From Pseudomonadota bacterium (GTDB taxonomy: Bacteria > Pseudomonadota > Gammaproteobacteria > Burkholderiales > Gallionellaceae), in assembly GCA_021848465.1 (NCBI GenBank), contig JAJZUP010000001.1, positions 248,001 to 312,000 of the forward strand: 64,000 nucleotides of DNA. The letters run 5' to 3'. Positions 24,058 to 37,063 of the stretch are shown in pieces. Every line of letters starts with the position of its first letter. Position 1 is the first letter of the stretch. The notes under the pieces are model-generated. The model saw only the letters and a program-made list of their open reading frames with translations, was not told the DNA's origin and did not search any database. A program made the position numbers and the translations under genes.

Positions 24058-24588
24058 ATGTCCGATATCACAACAGCTCGTCCCTATGCCCAAGCGGCTT
24101 TTGAAGAGGCACATAAGCTGAACGCACTTAAAACCTGGTCGGAAATGTTGATAGCTCTAGCGGAGGTTGTCAGCAATAAGGATGTGCATTCATTAGCCGT
24201 AAATCCAAAGGTGTCAAAACAGCAGTTGGCCCTATTCTTGGAGGCGGTTCTGGAAAAAACAGCGACAATGCAGCAGCGCAATTTTGTGCGAATTCTGGTA
24301 GAAAATCAGCGAATACTGTTACTTCCGGAAATCGCAGCAATTTTTGAAGTGCTGAAAGCGGAAGCGGAGAAGACAATTAATGTCGTGGTTGACTCCGCTT
24401 ACGAGCTAACTGCTGGTCAGCAAGAAAAATTGATAAGTTCCTTGAAGCGTCGGTTGGGGCGTGAAGTGAAGCTTGCTTGCAATGTTAAAAAAGAACTGCT
24501 GGGTGGCATCGTCGTGCGTGCTGGTGACAAAGTTATTGATGGAACTGCAATTGCTCGCTTAAGCGAAATGGCAACCGCGCTGGCCTGA
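24058..24588 (+). CDS. atpH: F0F1 ATP synthase subunit delta
   Basis: Stator subunit of 176 residues linking the b-dimer to the F1 crown. The N-terminus TTARPYAQAAFEEA and C-terminal LLGGIVVRAGDKVIDGT are family signatures. It starts 5 bases after atpF. Confidence 0.96.
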   Translation: MSDITTARPYAQAAFEEAHKLNALKTWSEMLIALAEVVSNKDVHSLAVNPKVSKQQLALFLEAVLEKTATMQQRNFVRILVENQRILLLPEIAAIFEVLKAEAEKTINVVVDSAYELTAGQQEKLISSLKRRLGREVKLACNVKKELLGGIVVRAGDKVIDGTAIARLSEMATALA

Positions 24589-24618
24589 TAAAGAATTATC
24601 AAGAATGAGGAAATCAAG

Positions 24619-26160
24619 ATGAAGCTCAATCCATCTGAAATTAGTAATCTGATACGTAGCCGTATAGAAAATTTTGAAGCATTAACCGAAGCGCGCACTG
24701 AAGGAAGCGTAATCAGTGTAACCGACGGTATTGTTCGTATACACGGTCTTTCTGATGTAATGCAAGGTGAAATGCTGGAATTCCCAGGCAATACATACGG
24801 GCTGGCTCTTAACTTGGAGCGTGACTCGGTTGGTGCAGTTATTTTAGGTGAATACGAGCACATCAAAGAGGGCGACACAGTCAAATGCACAGGCAAAATT
24901 CTGGAAGTTCCTGTTGGCCCAGAATTGCGTGGACGCGTAGTAAATGCACTGGGCCAGCCAATTGATGGCAAGGGTCCGATCAATACTAAACTAACTGATA
25001 AAGTTGAAAAAGTTGCGCCGGGTGTTATCGCACGTAAATCCGTTGATCAGCCGGTACAAACAGGTCTGAAATCAATTGACTCGATGGTTCCGGTGGGTCG
25101 TGGTCAGCGCGAACTAATTATTGGCGACCGTCAAACAGGCAAAACGGCAGTCGCTGTCGATACGATCATTAACCAAAAAGGTCAGGGCATGACCTGCGTT
25201 TACGTGGCGATCGGACAAAAAGCTTCAACGATTGCCAACGTGGTACGTAAGCTGGAAGAACACGGCGCAATGGAATATACCATTGTGGTGGCCGCAACAG
25301 CATCTGACTCGGCAGCTATGCAATTCTTGGCTCCATATGCCGGTTGCACAATGGGAGAATACTTCCGTGATCGTGGTGAGGACGCGCTGATTGTATATGA
25401 CGACCTTACAAAACAAGCATGGGCTTATCGTCAGATTTCCCTGCTGTTGCGTCGCCCGCCCGGACGCGAAGCCTATCCAGGCGACGTGTTTTATTTGCAC
25501 TCTCGTTTGCTGGAGCGCGCATCACGCGTGAATGCAGATTATGTTGAAGCGTTCACAAAGGGTGAAGTAAAGGGCAAGACGGGTTCGCTAACAGCATTGC
25601 CAATTATTGAAACGGCAGCTGGAGACGTATCAGCTTTCGTTCCGACAAACGTGATTTCGATTACGGACGGGCAGATCTTCTTGGAAACCGACTTGTTCAA
25701 CGCGGGTATCCGTCCAGCTATCAATGCTGGTATTTCGGTTTCACGCGTTGGCGGCGCAGCCCAAACCAAAGTAATCAAAAAGCTGGGTGGCGGTGTGCGT
25801 CTGGCACTTGCGCAATATCGTGAATTGGCTGCATTTGCACAGTTTGCCTCTGATCTGGATGAGGCTACACGTAAGCAGCTTGAACGCGGCCGCATGGTGA
25901 CTGAACTGATGAAACAGTTGCAATACTCACCATTGTCCGTATCAGAAATGGCGGTAACATTGTTTGCTGTTAACAAGGGCTACTTCGACGATGTTGAAGT
26001 TAAGAAAGCGTTGGCATTTGAGTCCGCAGTCCATGCTTACCTGAAGTCCAAGCACAAGGATCTGATGGATGCGCTGGATACGACCAAAGATCTGAACGCA
26101 GACAACGAAAAAGTTCTTGCAGCGGCAATCGAGACATTTAAAACTACAGCTGTTTATTAA
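24619..26160 (+). CDS. atpA: F0F1 ATP synthase subunit alpha
   Basis: Regulatory nucleotide-binding subunit of F1, 513 residues. The P-loop GDRQTGKTA lies near residue 170, and the arginine-finger region is in [20 protein letters not shown] near 357-376. AAGAATGAGGAAATC precedes the ATG at 24619. It sits in the standard place between atpH and atpG. Confidence 0.97.
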   Translation: MKLNPSEISNLIRSRIENFEALTEARTEGSVISVTDGIVRIHGLSDVMQGEMLEFPGNTYGLALNLERDSVGAVILGEYEHIKEGDTVKCTGKILEVPVGPELRGRVVNALGQPIDGKGPINTKLTDKVEKVAPGVIARKSVDQPVQTGLKSIDSMVPVGRGQRELIIGDRQTGKTAVAVDTIINQKGQGMTCVYVAIGQKASTIANVVRKLEEHGAMEYTIVVAATASDSAAMQFLAPYAGCTMGEYFRDRGEDALIVYDDLTKQAWAYRQISLLLRRPPGREAYPGDVFYLHSRLLERASRVNADYVEAFTKGEVKGKTGSLTALPIIETAAGDVSAFVPTNVISITDGQIFLETDLFNAGIRPAINAGISVSRVGGAAQTKVIKKLGGGVRLALAQYRELAAFAQFASDLDEATRKQLERGRMVTELMKQLQYSPLSVSEMAVTLFAVNKGYFDDVEVKKALAFESAVHAYLKSKHKDLMDALDTTKDLNADNEKVLAAAIETFKTTAVY

Positions 26161-26171
26161 GCGAGTTCATT

Positions 26172-27038
26172 ATGCCTGGTAGTAAAGAGATACGTGCGAA
26201 AATCAAAAGCGTAGAAAATACGCGAAAGATCACTCGCGCGATGGAAATGGTTGCCGCAGCCAAAATGCGTAAGGCTCAGGAGCGTATGCATGCAGCGCGG
26301 CCGTATGCGGAAAAAATACGGCAGGTTGCAGCACACTTGGCGCGGGCAAATCCAGAGTATAAGCATCCTTACCTGGTAAAGAGAGATGAAATCAAGAATA
26401 TTGGTATCATCCTGATAACATCAGATAAAGGCTTGTGCGGCGGCTTGAACACGAATGTCTTGCGTTTGGCTACAACACGCATGAAAGAGTGGGATAGTAA
26501 AGGTGCAGGGATTTACGTCACTGCAATTGGCAATAAAGGCTTGAGCTTTATGACCCGAATTGGGGCAAAAATTCAGTCCAAATTGACAGGCTTGGGTGAT
26601 ACACCGCACGTAGAAAGCTTAATTGGTGCTGTCAAGGCAATGCTGGATGCGTATGTGGCTGGCGAAGTAGATGCAATCTATATTTCATACAACCATTTCA
26701 TCAACACAATGAAGCAAGCTCCTACTTTCGAGCAGTTGCTGCCGCTGTCAGCTGAAAATATGCAAAGCGGAAGCGAGGGTCATTGGGATTATATCTATGA
26801 GCCTGATGCTAAGTTGGTGGTTGATGAATTGCTGCTGCGTTATGTTGAATCTCTGGTCTATTCCGCAGTAACTGAAAATCAGGCTTCGGAGCAGAGCTCG
26901 CGCATGGTTGCGATGAAGGCCGCATCTGATAATGCTAAATCAGTAATTGGCGAGCTTAAATTGGTATACAACAAAGCCCGTCAGGCAGCGATCACCAAAG
27001 AAATTTCCGAAATTGTGGGCGGAGCAGCGGCTGTCTAA
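26172..27038 (+). CDS. atpG: F0F1 ATP synthase subunit gamma
   Basis: Central rotor shaft, 288 residues, with long N- and C-terminal helices forming the coiled coil inside F1. The N-terminal [20 protein letters not shown] and C-terminal [19 protein letters not shown] are typical. It starts 11 bases after atpA. Confidence 0.97.
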   Translation: MPGSKEIRAKIKSVENTRKITRAMEMVAAAKMRKAQERMHAARPYAEKIRQVAAHLARANPEYKHPYLVKRDEIKNIGIILITSDKGLCGGLNTNVLRLATTRMKEWDSKGAGIYVTAIGNKGLSFMTRIGAKIQSKLTGLGDTPHVESLIGAVKAMLDAYVAGEVDAIYISYNHFINTMKQAPTFEQLLPLSAENMQSGSEGHWDYIYEPDAKLVVDELLLRYVESLVYSAVTENQASEQSSRMVAMKAASDNAKSVIGELKLVYNKARQAAITKEISEIVGGAAAV

Positions 27039-27063
27039 GCCACGGTAAAACGAATTGAAATAA

Positions 27064-28479
<1,416 letters not shown>

Positions 28480-28493
28480 GGAGTGAGTAGATC

Positions 28494-28922
28494 ATGGCAA
28501 TGACAGTACACGTAGATGTGGTGAGCGCGGAAGCATCAATTTTTTCCGGCTTGGCCGAGGTCGTCATTGTTCCGGGTGAAATGGGTGAATTGGGCATTTA
28601 TCCGCATCACGCGCCTTTGCTGACGCGGATCAAGCCTGGCTCAGTACGTTTAAAGCTTCCAGACCATGATGGTCAAACATTGATTTATGTGTCTGGCGGT
28701 ATGCTGGAAGTTCAGCCGAATGTTGTAACTATTTTGGCTGATACAGCAATCCGCGGAGCAGACCTTGATGAGGCCAAAGCTTTGGAAGCCAAGCAAGCCG
28801 CGGAAGAGGCGATGAAAAATCGTGCTTCGGATATTGACTATGCAGCAGCTCAGGCAGAATTAGCTGAGGCCATCGCACAACTGCACGCAATATCTCATAT
28901 GCGCAAAACATCTACTCATTAA
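28494..28922 (+). CDS. atpC: F0F1 ATP synthase subunit epsilon
   Basis: Rotor subunit that couples gamma to the c-ring and can inhibit ATP hydrolysis, 142 residues. The N-terminal beta sandwich includes [20 protein letters not shown], and the C-terminal helices include [19 protein letters not shown] precedes the ATG. It is last in the atp operon and followed by a strong terminator. Confidence 0.97.
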   Translation: MAMTVHVDVVSAEASIFSGLAEVVIVPGEMGELGIYPHHAPLLTRIKPGSVRLKLPDHDGQTLIYVSGGMLEVQPNVVTILADTAIRGADLDEAKALEAKQAAEEAMKNRASDIDYAAAQAELAEAIAQLHAISHMRKTSTH

Positions 28923-28946
28923 GGATTGTTCGTGCAATAATGCTAC

Positions 28947-28974
28947 AAAAAAAACGGCGTAAGCCGTTTTTTTT
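28947..28974. terminator. bidirectional terminator after atpC
   Basis: Eight A residues, the stem CGGC-GTAA-GCCG, then eight T residues. It ends the atp operon and is symmetrical, so it could also act on the minus strand. glmU begins 26 bases later and probably needs its own promoter or read-through. Confidence 0.9.
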
Positions 28975-29000
28975 GTTTGAAGCTCCATTGGAAACTGCGA

Positions 29001-30365
29001 ATGACTAAGCTGAATGTCGTAATACTTGCAGCGGGTAAAGGTACCCGCATGTTTTCAGATAAGCCCAAAGTACTACATGCACTTGCAGGAAAACCACTTG
29101 TGCAACACGTACTTGACACAGCAAATATACTCAATCCTCAACAGATTTGTGTTGTTTATGGTCATGGTGGTGAAGCTGTCCCACTGGCCATGAGTGGATA
29201 CGACGGAAAATTTGTAATTCAACAGCCACAATTAGGTACTGGCCACGCGCTTCAGCAGGCTATGCCATTTCTCAGTGATGACAGCCTTACGCTAGTGCTA
29301 TATGGTGATGTGCCATTAATTCAACACAAAACTTTGCATACCATGCAGAAAGCTGGCGACGGCTTGGTATTGCTCACGGTTCATCTGGACAACCCATCAG
29401 GATATGGTCGTATAGTTCGCGGTCAGGATAACGATGTACAAAGTATTGTTGAGCAAAAAGATGCCTCGCCAGAGCAACTCGAAATCACAGAAGTAAACAC
29501 TGGCATCATGCTGGCCCCAACTGCAAAGCTACGGGAATGGCTGAGTAAATTAGGTAATAATAATGCCCAAGGTGAGTACTATCTTACTGATATCGTGGCA
29601 ATGGCGGTTGAGCAATCAGTGACAGTACATACTGTACAGCCAGCCCACCGCTGGGAGGTTGAGGGAATTAACAACAAAACCCAGTTAGCAACATTAGAGC
29701 GCATATGGCAACAGGAAATAGCAGGCAAGTTGATGACACAAGGGGTGACATTGGCAGACCCAGCTAGATTGGATGTGCGAGGTGAAATTATTTGCGGACG
29801 GGATGTGGAAATTGATGTTGGCTGCATCTTTGAAGGAAAAGTAACTCTGGCTGACAACGTAAAGATTGGTGCATACAGCGTCATACGAAATGCCACTATC
29901 GGGAGCGGAACTCTGATAGCACCCTATACCCATATTGACAACAGCGAAGTTGGTCCCAACTGCCATCTCGGTCCGTATGCCCGATTGCGACCAGGTACTA
30001 AGGTGGCAGAAGAGGCTCATATTGGAAATTTCGTCGAAATAAAAAATAGTGAAATTGGTAAAGGCAGCAAGGCCAATCACCTTACTTACATAGGTGACAG
30101 CACAGTGGGTTGTCGCGTCAATATCGGTGCTGGCACAATCACCTGTAATTATGATGGCGCGAATAAGCACCGCACCATAATTGAGGATGAAGCGTTCATT
30201 GGTTCTGATACCCAGCTTGTTGCTCCAGTAACAGTGGGCAAAGGCGCTACAATCGGCGCGGGGTCAACCATTACAAAAGATACACCCGCCGGTGAGCTAA
30301 CCCTTTCGCGAAGCAAGCAAATTACGGTCGCTGGCTGGCAGCGTCCTGTTAAAGGAAAGAAATAA
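29001..30365 (+). CDS. glmU: bifunctional N-acetylglucosamine-1-phosphate uridyltransferase / glucosamine-1-phosphate acetyltransferase
   Basis: Makes UDP-GlcNAc for peptidoglycan and lipopolysaccharide. The start is the ATG at 29001 (454 residues), which puts the nucleotidyltransferase motif LAAGKGTRM at residues 9-17. A TTG 24 bases upstream lies against the atp terminator and is unlikely. The C-terminal half is a left-handed beta helix with hexapeptide repeats and the acetyltransferase NHLTYIGDS segment. It is one base upstream of glmS, giving a glmUS operon. Confidence 0.96.
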   Translation: MTKLNVVILAAGKGTRMFSDKPKVLHALAGKPLVQHVLDTANILNPQQICVVYGHGGEAVPLAMSGYDGKFVIQQPQLGTGHALQQAMPFLSDDSLTLVLYGDVPLIQHKTLHTMQKAGDGLVLLTVHLDNPSGYGRIVRGQDNDVQSIVEQKDASPEQLEITEVNTGIMLAPTAKLREWLSKLGNNNAQGEYYLTDIVAMAVEQSVTVHTVQPAHRWEVEGINNKTQLATLERIWQQEIAGKLMTQGVTLADPARLDVRGEIICGRDVEIDVGCIFEGKVTLADNVKIGAYSVIRNATIGSGTLIAPYTHIDNSEVGPNCHLGPYARLRPGTKVAEEAHIGNFVEIKNSEIGKGSKANHLTYIGDSTVGCRVNIGAGTITCNYDGANKHRTIIEDEAFIGSDTQLVAPVTVGKGATIGAGSTITKDTPAGELTLSRSKQITVAGWQRPVKGKK

Positions 30366-30366
30366 T

Positions 30367-32190
30367 ATGTGCGGAATTGTCGGCGCAATTGCAAAACGTA
30401 ATGTTGTACCAATCCTTATCAATGGCCTAATGCGCCTCGAATACCGCGGCTACGATTCAGCCGGCTTGGTTGTAGTACAGAGTGAGCAACTGGAGCGTGT
30501 GCGCAGTACCGGTCGTGTAGCCGAACTGGAACAAAAAAGTGCAAATACACAAGGCAGTCTTGGCATTGCCCACACTCGCTGGGCAACACATGGAATTCCA
30601 AGCGAACGCAATGCCCATCCACATATTAGTAATAACCAGATTGCCGTGGTTCACAACGGCATAATCGAAAATTACGAAGAGTTGCGCACAGAATTGACTG
30701 CGCGAGGCTATAAGTTCAATTCAGATACAGATACAGAAGTCATAGCACATTTGATTCATAGCCATTACCAGAAAGGCAACCTGCTGACGGCAACACAAAA
30801 AGCACTGGCACAATTAATTGGAGCCTATGCAATAGCAGTTGTGGCAGCCGAAAATCCACAGCAATTTATTGCAGCCCGAAAAGGCAGTCCGTTGTTGCTT
30901 GGCGTCGGCAATGGTGAAAATTTTGTTGCCTCAGACATGTCAGCACTGTTGCAGGTAACAAAAAAAGTGATTTATCTGGAAGAAGGGGACGTAGTTGACG
31001 TCAGTCTGGATGGCTATCGAATTTTGAATGAAAAAGGGCACGAGGTAGAGCGACCAATACACATCAGTGAACTCAATAATGACAGTGTCGAGCTGGGGCA
31101 GTACAAACACTACATGCAAAAGGAAATTTTCGAGCAGCCACAAGCCCTGGCAAACACACTGGAGTCTGTTTGCAACAGCCAGTCACTTGTCCCAGGAATT
31201 TTTGGCGCAGAAGCAAATAAAATATTCCCGCAAATCGAAAGTATTCTGATTCTGGCATGCGGTACGAGTAATCATGCCGGACAAGTCGCCAAATATTGGC
31301 TGGAGGAAATAGCCGGTGTACCCTGCTCAGTTGAAATTGCAAGCGAATATCGTTACAGAGTGAGTGTTGCAAATCCCAAAACACTGGTTGTGACAATTTC
31401 ACAGTCGGGCGAAACAGCTGATACGCTCGCAGCCCTGAATCACGCTAAAGCAAGTGGACAGGAATTTACACTGGCAATATGCAATGTCCCTGAAAGTGCA
31501 ATTATCAGGCAATCAAAATTGCGCTTGCTAACACGTGCAGGCCCGGAAATCGGCGTTGCCTCAACAAAAGCTTTTACTACGCAGCTAGCAGCACTATTCC
31601 TGCTGACCCTTGTCATTGCAAAAACGCGCAACAAATTGACGGAAGAACAAGAGCAAACACATTTGCATGAGTTGCGGCACTTGCCAGCTGCACTGCAAAA
31701 AGTTTTGGCACTGGAGCCAGAAATTGAAAAGCTGTCTGAACAGTTTACGCATAAACATCATGCGCTGTTCTTGGGCCGAGGCGTGCATTACCCGATCGCA
31801 TTGGAGGGGGCGCTAAAACTGAAGGAAATTTCCTATATTCATGCAGAGGCCTACCCTGCCGGAGAACTTAAACATGGGCCCTTGGCTTTGGTAGATGAAG
31901 ACATGCCCGTTGTATCCGTTGCGCCAAATGATGCCTTGCTGGAAAAACTCAAGTCAAACCTGCAGGAAGTAAAAGCGCGCGGCGGCCAACTATATGTTTT
32001 TGCGGACGCAGATACGCACATCAAGACAAGCGAGGGCTTGCATATCATGCAAATGCCCGAACACGCAGGTTATTTGAGCCCTATTCTTCATGTCGTCCCC
32101 TTGCAATTGCTGGCATATTACGTCGCATTGCAGAAGGGAACGGATGTCGATAAACCGCGCAACTTGGCCAAGTCAGTAACAGTAGAGTAA
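30367..32190 (+). CDS. glmS: glutamine-fructose-6-phosphate aminotransferase (isomerizing)
   Basis: Makes glucosamine-6-phosphate from fructose-6-phosphate and glutamine, the first step toward UDP-GlcNAc. The 607-residue protein has an N-terminal Ntn glutaminase domain with catalytic C2 (MCGIVGAIA) and two SIS isomerase domains ([21 protein letters not shown]). The conserved C-terminal [12 protein letters not shown] is intact. No glmS ribozyme is visible in the 1-base gap to glmU. Confidence 0.97.
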   Translation: MCGIVGAIAKRNVVPILINGLMRLEYRGYDSAGLVVVQSEQLERVRSTGRVAELEQKSANTQGSLGIAHTRWATHGIPSERNAHPHISNNQIAVVHNGIIENYEELRTELTARGYKFNSDTDTEVIAHLIHSHYQKGNLLTATQKALAQLIGAYAIAVVAAENPQQFIAARKGSPLLLGVGNGENFVASDMSALLQVTKKVIYLEEGDVVDVSLDGYRILNEKGHEVERPIHISELNNDSVELGQYKHYMQKEIFEQPQALANTLESVCNSQSLVPGIFGAEANKIFPQIESILILACGTSNHAGQVAKYWLEEIAGVPCSVEIASEYRYRVSVANPKTLVVTISQSGETADTLAALNHAKASGQEFTLAICNVPESAIIRQSKLRLLTRAGPEIGVASTKAFTTQLAALFLLTLVIAKTRNKLTEEQEQTHLHELRHLPAALQKVLALEPEIEKLSEQFTHKHHALFLGRGVHYPIALEGALKLKEISYIHAEAYPAGELKHGPLALVDEDMPVVSVAPNDALLEKLKSNLQEVKARGGQLYVFADADTHIKTSEGLHIMQMPEHAGYLSPILHVVPLQLLAYYVALQKGTDVDKPRNLAKSVTVE

Positions 32191-32242
32191 CGGCGAGCGC
32201 GCAATATCCTTCATCTCTCCCATACATTGGAGACGATAAGCT

Positions 32243-33013
32243 ATGGCGGTAATCGCCGTTTTCAATCAAAAAGGTGGCGTAGGTAAAACTACATCCACAT
32301 TAAATATCGTAGCAGGCTTGGCCATTGCTCAGCGCCAACCCATTGCACTAGATATGGATCCACAAGGTTCGCTCAGTATCGCATCGGGTTTGAAAGACGC
32401 CCGCAGCCTAGAGCGGAATATGGCGACTTTTTTCAAAGAAAAAACGCCTTTGGCGAACCTGATGCATGATACGCCAGCAGGATGGCAAATCATTCCGGCG
32501 TCAGTTGAACTATCTAAAATAGATGCGCTATTTAGCCGCGATCCCAATGCTGCCAAACTATTGAAACAAGGTTTAAGTGAAGAGTTAGCTCTAACCGGAG
32601 CACCAATCATGATTGATTGCTGCCCAATGCTGGGAGTGCTCACATTGAATGCATTGCTGGCAGCAGATCGAGTACTTATACCTGTTGCAGCAGATTTCCT
32701 GTCACAACAAGGGGTTCATCGCCTGGACTCGGCACTTAACGTACTAGAACAAAAATTAAAACGGAAATTCGAACGCAGAATAGTAGTAACGCGTTTCGAC
32801 TCGCGTCGCAAACTATCTTATGAAATCCATGACAAGCTTAAAGAGCGTTTTGGAGATCAAGTATGTCAAACACGCATAGGCGAGAACGTAGCATTGGCAA
32901 CCAGCCCGATGCATGGGCTTGATATATTCGCCTACGCGCCGCATACACCAGGTGCAGCAGACTATAAGGCACTTACACTGGAATTGATCAAGAGCGGCTT
33001 TTTTGATAACTAG
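32243..33013 (+). CDS. orphan ParA/MinD-family ATPase
   Basis: A second ParA-like ATPase, 256 residues. Deviant Walker [13 protein letters not shown] is at residues 8-19 and MDPQGSL near 38-44. The switch region reads [12 protein letters not shown] rather than the DCPPALN of the chromosomal ParA. There is no ParB-like partner and no parS next to it, so it is not a second partition locus as such. It is downstream of glmS and converges on ubiB with a 4-base overlap. Cargo or role unknown. Confidence 0.85.
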   Translation: MAVIAVFNQKGGVGKTTSTLNIVAGLAIAQRQPIALDMDPQGSLSIASGLKDARSLERNMATFFKEKTPLANLMHDTPAGWQIIPASVELSKIDALFSRDPNAAKLLKQGLSEELALTGAPIMIDCCPMLGVLTLNALLAADRVLIPVAADFLSQQGVHRLDSALNVLEQKLKRKFERRIVVTRFDSRRKLSYEIHDKLKERFGDQVCQTRIGENVALATSPMHGLDIFAYAPHTPGAADYKALTLELIKSGFFDN

Positions 33014-34533
33014 AGAGAGTCACGCATGACAAGCCAAAAAACGGCTGTCACCGCTGAAATAGCAATTATCATTAGCCAAAAATTACGTTTGCGTTGCTGA
33101 GCAGCCAGTTCGAGGAATGCGGCCTCATACTGTGCAAGCGGATTCTCATTCAAACGCTGATGCAAAAGACGAGGAATCTGGGGCAAAAGAGTAACATAGC
33201 GCGGCGCCTCATCCTTTAAGGAGCGCATAAAACCACGCCACCCAACCTGCTCACTCATCCAGCGCTCCAGCCAAGGCTTGGCAGTTTTCCAAAGATCAAG
33301 TTCAGGATCTAGCTGCAAACCAAGTCCCTCAATATTAAGCAGGGTTTTCTGGAGCAAAACCAATTGTGGTTGAATTTCAACACCAAAGCGACGCGAGGTC
33401 TGAAACAAGCGCAGCAAAATCTTTCCAAAAGAAACATCCCTCAGTGGTTTATCAAAAATTGGCTCGCATACAGAGCGGATTGCTGCCTCAAGCTCATCAA
33501 CGCGCGTATGAGAAGGTACCCAACCAGATTCAAGATGAACTTCAGCGACGCGTTTATAGTCGCGGTTGAAGAACGCGATAAAATTCTGTGCAAGGTAGTT
33601 TTTATCGGTTTCGGTCAGCGTGCCCATGATGCCAAAATCAAGTGCTATATAGCGACCGTCAGCAGAGACCTGGATATTGCCAGGATGCATGTCAGCATGA
33701 AAAAAACCATCACGGAACACCTGCATGTAGAAAATCTCAACTCCATCTGAGGCAAGCTTGGAGATATTAATGTTGGCAGCGCGGAGAGCATTAATCTGGC
33801 TGATAGGAATGCCATACATACGCTCCATGACCATGACATTCGTATCACACCAGTCCCAATACATTTCTGGAACCAGCAAAAGTTTCGAATTGGCAAAGTT
33901 CCGTTTGAGTTGACTCGCACTGGCAGCCTCACGCATCAAGTCCAGCTCATCATGCAAATATTTTTCAAACTCAGCGACGACCTGCCTAGGCTTCAAGCGT
34001 TTGCCATCAGCCCAGAGGCGCTCAATCAGCACAGCGCAAATATTCAGCAAAGCCAGATCGTGCTCTATGACTTCAACAATGCCTGGGCGCAAAATTTTGA
34101 CTGCAACCTCACGTCCATCAGGCAATACCGCAAAGTGAACTTGGGCAACGGAAGCGCTGGCCGTGGGATTTACATCAAACTGTTTAAAAACCTCGGAAAG
34201 TTTCTTCTGATAAGCTGTTTCAAGAATGGCAATGGCCTGTACAGAGGAAAAGGGGGGAACCTGATCCTGAAGTTTAGCAAGCTCATCGGAAATATCAGAA
34301 GGAATAAGGTCGCGGCGCGTAGAAAGCAGCTGTCCGAACTTAACAAAAATCGGCCCTAGAGCTTCGAGTGCCAGACGCAAACGTTCACCTCTAGGTTGCT
34401 GGGTATTACGGAAGAACAATGCAAAGCGCAACAGAAAGCGTAACCAGCGCATGCGCTCATGGGCAAGTAAAAACTCATCCAGACCATAACGCAATACGAT
34501 ATAAAAGATCTTGATTACACGAAAAATACGCAT
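33010..34533 (-). CDS. ubiB: ubiquinone biosynthesis ABC1-family kinase-like protein UbiB
   Basis: Atypical protein-kinase-like ATPase needed for ubiquinone synthesis, 507 residues. The family KxGQ motif is in [11 protein letters not shown] near residue 70, the ATP-binding lysine is in [11 protein letters not shown], and the kinase-like segments HADMHPGNI and LDFGIMG follow. The C-terminus has a hydrophobic membrane helix (about 485-502). In many relatives it follows ubiE and ubiJ; here other genes intervene and ubiJ is not seen. Confidence 0.94.
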   Translation of the reverse strand: MRIFRVIKIFYIVLRYGLDEFLLAHERMRWLRFLLRFALFFRNTQQPRGERLRLALEALGPIFVKFGQLLSTRRDLIPSDISDELAKLQDQVPPFSSVQAIAILETAYQKKLSEVFKQFDVNPTASASVAQVHFAVLPDGREVAVKILRPGIVEVIEHDLALLNICAVLIERLWADGKRLKPRQVVAEFEKYLHDELDLMREAASASQLKRNFANSKLLLVPEMYWDWCDTNVMVMERMYGIPISQINALRAANINISKLASDGVEIFYMQVFRDGFFHADMHPGNIQVSADGRYIALDFGIMGTLTETDKNYLAQNFIAFFNRDYKRVAEVHLESGWVPSHTRVDELEAAIRSVCEPIFDKPLRDVSFGKILLRLFQTSRRFGVEIQPQLVLLQKTLLNIEGLGLQLDPELDLWKTAKPWLERWMSEQVGWRGFMRSLKDEAPRYVTLLPQIPRLLHQRLNENPLAQYEAAFLELAAQQRKRNFWLMIIAISAVTAVFWLVMRDSL

Positions 34534-34617
34534 TTAAACATCCAAACGCAGACAGTTATCAAATACAGCTGCAGGATTGTACCAAGCGCAAGCAATATGG
34601 ATGGCAACAATTTGATG

Positions 34618-34643
34618 AAAAAAAACGGCGCGAATGCGCCGTT
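34618..34643 (-). terminator. Rho-independent terminator after the Tim44-like gene
   Basis: On the minus strand, CGGCGC-ATTC-GCGCCG is followed by a run of eight T residues. It lies between the Tim44-like gene and ubiB, so ubiB is probably transcribed separately. Confidence 0.85.
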
Positions 34644-34664
34644 TGTGCGGAGAAGAAAGAGCAA

Positions 34665-35504
34665 TCAGGCAAACTGCTGAATACCGCTAAGAAGCCATAC
34701 GGCCTTTTCATCTTTCAAGTTTTTCTGTACATGCCAGATTTCGTCAAAGGATTCAGCCGGTCCTTCATTCTCACGTAATTGTCCGCTCATACGAACACTG
34801 GCAATGGCGATCTCACCCTCATCAGCAACCTCAAGAAGCTCAGCATTAACAGCCACAACATCGGTTTTTTGCGGGGCAGAACCGCGCTCACTGAGTTGCA
34901 TGGAAATCTCGGCAAACATTTCCGGTGTCGTGTATTCGCGAATATCGTTCAAATCCTTGCGATCATTGGCAGCTTGCAGACGGATAAAGGACATTTTGGC
35001 ACTACGCAGGAAAGCTTCGACAGGAAAGTCAGCAGGGATAGTGGCTGCGGTCGGTACAGTGGAGCCGGATGCAACAGGCTGGACTGGTTCAGAAGCGCCT
35101 CCATAAGGTGCACCAGCCCCAGCATACTGCATGGGCGCAGGAGCAACAGCTTTACGACGGAAAAAAGAAATCAACAGCATGACTACAGCAGCAACAGCCA
35201 ACGCAGTCAAAATGCCACTCATTGCGACGCCCAAACCGCCGCCGGCAAAGAGTGCGCCCAAACCCGCACCAATAGCCAAACCGGCTAGAGGACCAAGCCA
35301 TTTATTGCCGGTGGATTGCGGAGCAGCGGCCGGTGTAGCAGGAGCGGGTGTGGCAGTAGGAGTGCGTTGCATTTGCTGCGGAGAAACAGAACGCTGTTTA
35401 CCGATGCTGCTGCCACCACCAAATCGTTTTGCTTCAGCAGCCGGGGCTGCCATCAGGGTAAAACAGGTAAAAACGATACTAAACAACAAAGAGAAACGCT
35501 TCAT
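34665..35504 (-). CDS. Tim44-like domain protein
   Basis: A 279-residue exported or membrane-anchored protein. I chose the ATG at 35504, preceded by AAGGAA. It begins with a signal-like hydrophobic segment (LLFSIVFTCFTLMAAPAAEA), then a Gly/Ser- and Pro-rich stretch and glycine-zipper membrane segments (about residues 80-130). The C-terminal Tim44-like domain (about 160-279) includes FLRSAKMSFIRLQAANDRKD. Such proteins often lie near ubi genes in betaproteobacteria. Function is not established; lipid binding or transport is a family-level guess. Confidence 0.85.
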   Translation of the reverse strand: MKRFSLLFSIVFTCFTLMAAPAAEAKRFGGGSSIGKQRSVSPQQMQRTPTATPAPATPAAAPQSTGNKWLGPLAGLAIGAGLGALFAGGGLGVAMSGILTALAVAAVVMLLISFFRRKAVAPAPMQYAGAGAPYGGASEPVQPVASGSTVPTAATIPADFPVEAFLRSAKMSFIRLQAANDRKDLNDIREYTTPEMFAEISMQLSERGSAPQKTDVVAVNAELLEVADEGEIAIASVRMSGQLRENEGPAESFDEIWHVQKNLKDEKAVWLLSGIQQFA

Positions 35505-35565
35505 GTGATTCCTTATCGAATAAAAAAGCAAAGGCGTAAACAAAATTGTGGCGACATCCAAAAAA

Positions 35566-36261
35566 TCAAGAGCTGATTTCAGACAAAGCAGGATTAGTGA
35601 AGTTCAATACCTGGCCTGAAATCGGATGTGCAAACTCAAGACTAAACGCGTGCAACATGAGCCGTGTAGCACTTGAAGCTACACCATACAGGCTATCGCC
35701 TAAAATTGGATGACCAATGGCGGCGAGATGCAGACGTAACTGGTGTGTGCGCCCGCTGACAGGTATGAGCCGAACGACAGAGGTATTTGCAAATGAATCA
35801 TATTCAAGAACAGAATAGCGCGTGAGTGAAGGCTTGCCAGATTGGTGGTCGATTTTATGACGCGGTCGGTTAACCCAATCAGCTGCAATAGGCAGGTTGA
35901 TTTCACCTTCATCGATTAAAAGCTTTCCTGATACAACCGCGATATAAGTCTTGAGGACTGTGTGCTCTTGAAACATGAGTGACAGTATTTTCTGGACTTG
36001 CGCGCCACGGGCAAAAACCATTAAACCGGATGTAGCCATATCGAGTCGATGCACAACCAGCGCATCATTAAACTGTTGCTGAAGACGGGAGATCATGCAG
36101 TCTTGCTTGTCTGCGCCACGACCAGGTACTGCGAGCAGTCCGGAAGGTTTCACAACAACAAAAAGAAATTCATCAACATAAACAATTTCAGGGTTACCGG
36201 ATGGAGGGAAATAAGGCGGCGGATCGCTCAGCGGCGGAATAAAATCAATGCCGTACACCAC
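35566..36261 (-). CDS. rluA: RluA-family pseudouridine synthase
   Basis: Isomerises specific uridines in 23S rRNA and/or tRNA. The protein has 231 residues, with the catalytic aspartate in VVHRLDMATSGLMVFA and the family SGRTHQLRLHLAAIGHPILG segment. It is compact with no S4 domain, like RluA (U746 and tRNA U32), so RluA is the best guess. Its start overlaps the phosphoesterase 3' end by 17 bases. Confidence 0.85.
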   Translation of the reverse strand: MVYGIDFIPPLSDPPPYFPPSGNPEIVYVDEFLFVVVKPSGLLAVPGRGADKQDCMISRLQQQFNDALVVHRLDMATSGLMVFARGAQVQKILSLMFQEHTVLKTYIAVVSGKLLIDEGEINLPIAADWVNRPRHKIDHQSGKPSLTRYSVLEYDSFANTSVVRLIPVSGRTHQLRLHLAAIGHPILGDSLYGVASSATRLMLHAFSLEFAHPISGQVLNFTNPALSEISS

Positions 36262-37063
36262 GCCAAATACCCTGAACAGAGTGCTCGCTTACACTTTCAC
36301 CGAGAGAAGGAAGACCGTACATATCGAGCAAAGTGCGCAATACAGTGTAGTGGCTGATAGGCTGTGAGCTCATGCCCGGCTTGATCATGGCGCCAACAAA
36401 AAGCGTGACGACATGGTTGTCTTGACTTCCATCATCCTCATCCCAAGTCACAATCAGGAGACTGTTATGACGTAAAGCCCAGCGAGCATAAGAATCGATG
36501 TTATCGTGCAACCAGGCATCGCCCTGCTCAATGCTGCCGTCATGCATGTCATGTTGCAGGTCGGGAATAACCAGTGAAACAGTGGGCAACTGAGCAAAAT
36601 CTACTGGAAATGAAGCGAAAGGCAAATTCAGATGGCTCAGTCCGGGCCAATTGGTAATCGGGTTATGTTTGCGCATATATGGCCCATGCATGCAACCCGA
36701 GTAACCCGTCACGGGCAGGCTCTCGGCATAGCTTGCAAAACTGTAACCATGAGTAACCAAAACACTGGCAAGGTTGTCGCCAGTCAAATCAAGCGGGCAC
36801 GCATTATCAGTTATCCCTTGCGTTGAACCGGAAAAGAAAGCCAGATAATTCGGCTGGCTGGGGTGCGTCACACCGTAAGCCGAGGTAAACAATGCGCCTC
36901 GCTTGGCTAGCTGGTCAATATATTGGGCTGATGGATTGCCGATGATTTGATTAAACGCTTTGTTTTCCATCATCACAACCACGACATGGTCAGGCTTGGG
37001 CAAACGCTCACTCGCCCATACGGACTGGGCGAAGGTAACAAAAGCCAGGATCAAAAAGCGCAT
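36245..37063 (-). CDS. secreted phosphoesterase (acid phosphatase / phospholipase C family)
   Basis: A 272-residue protein with a signal peptide (cleavage probably after VWA in AQSVWASE). The PF04185-type motif HVVVVMMENKAFNQIIG is near residues 26-42. Other family-like segments are GVTHPSQPNYLAF, WDEDDGSQDNHVVTLFVG and SHYTVLRTLLDMYGL. It likely hydrolyses phosphate esters in the periplasm or outside the cell. It abuts phnA by one base upstream and overlaps the rluA start. Confidence 0.8.
   Translation of the reverse strand: MRFLILAFVTFAQSVWASERLPKPDHVVVVMMENKAFNQIIGNPSAQYIDQLAKRGALFTSAYGVTHPSQPNYLAFFSGSTQGITDNACPLDLTGDNLASVLVTHGYSFASYAESLPVTGYSGCMHGPYMRKHNPITNWPGLSHLNLPFASFPVDFAQLPTVSLVIPDLQHDMHDGSIEQGDAWLHDNIDSYARWALRHNSLLIVTWDEDDGSQDNHVVTLFVGAMIKPGMSSQPISHYTVLRTLLDMYGLPSLGESVSEHSVQGIWRGVRH

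Noticed and set aside
30360..30370. glmS ribozyme before glmS
   Set aside because: There is only one base between glmU and glmS and the upstream sequence is coding; the ribozyme is a Gram-positive feature.
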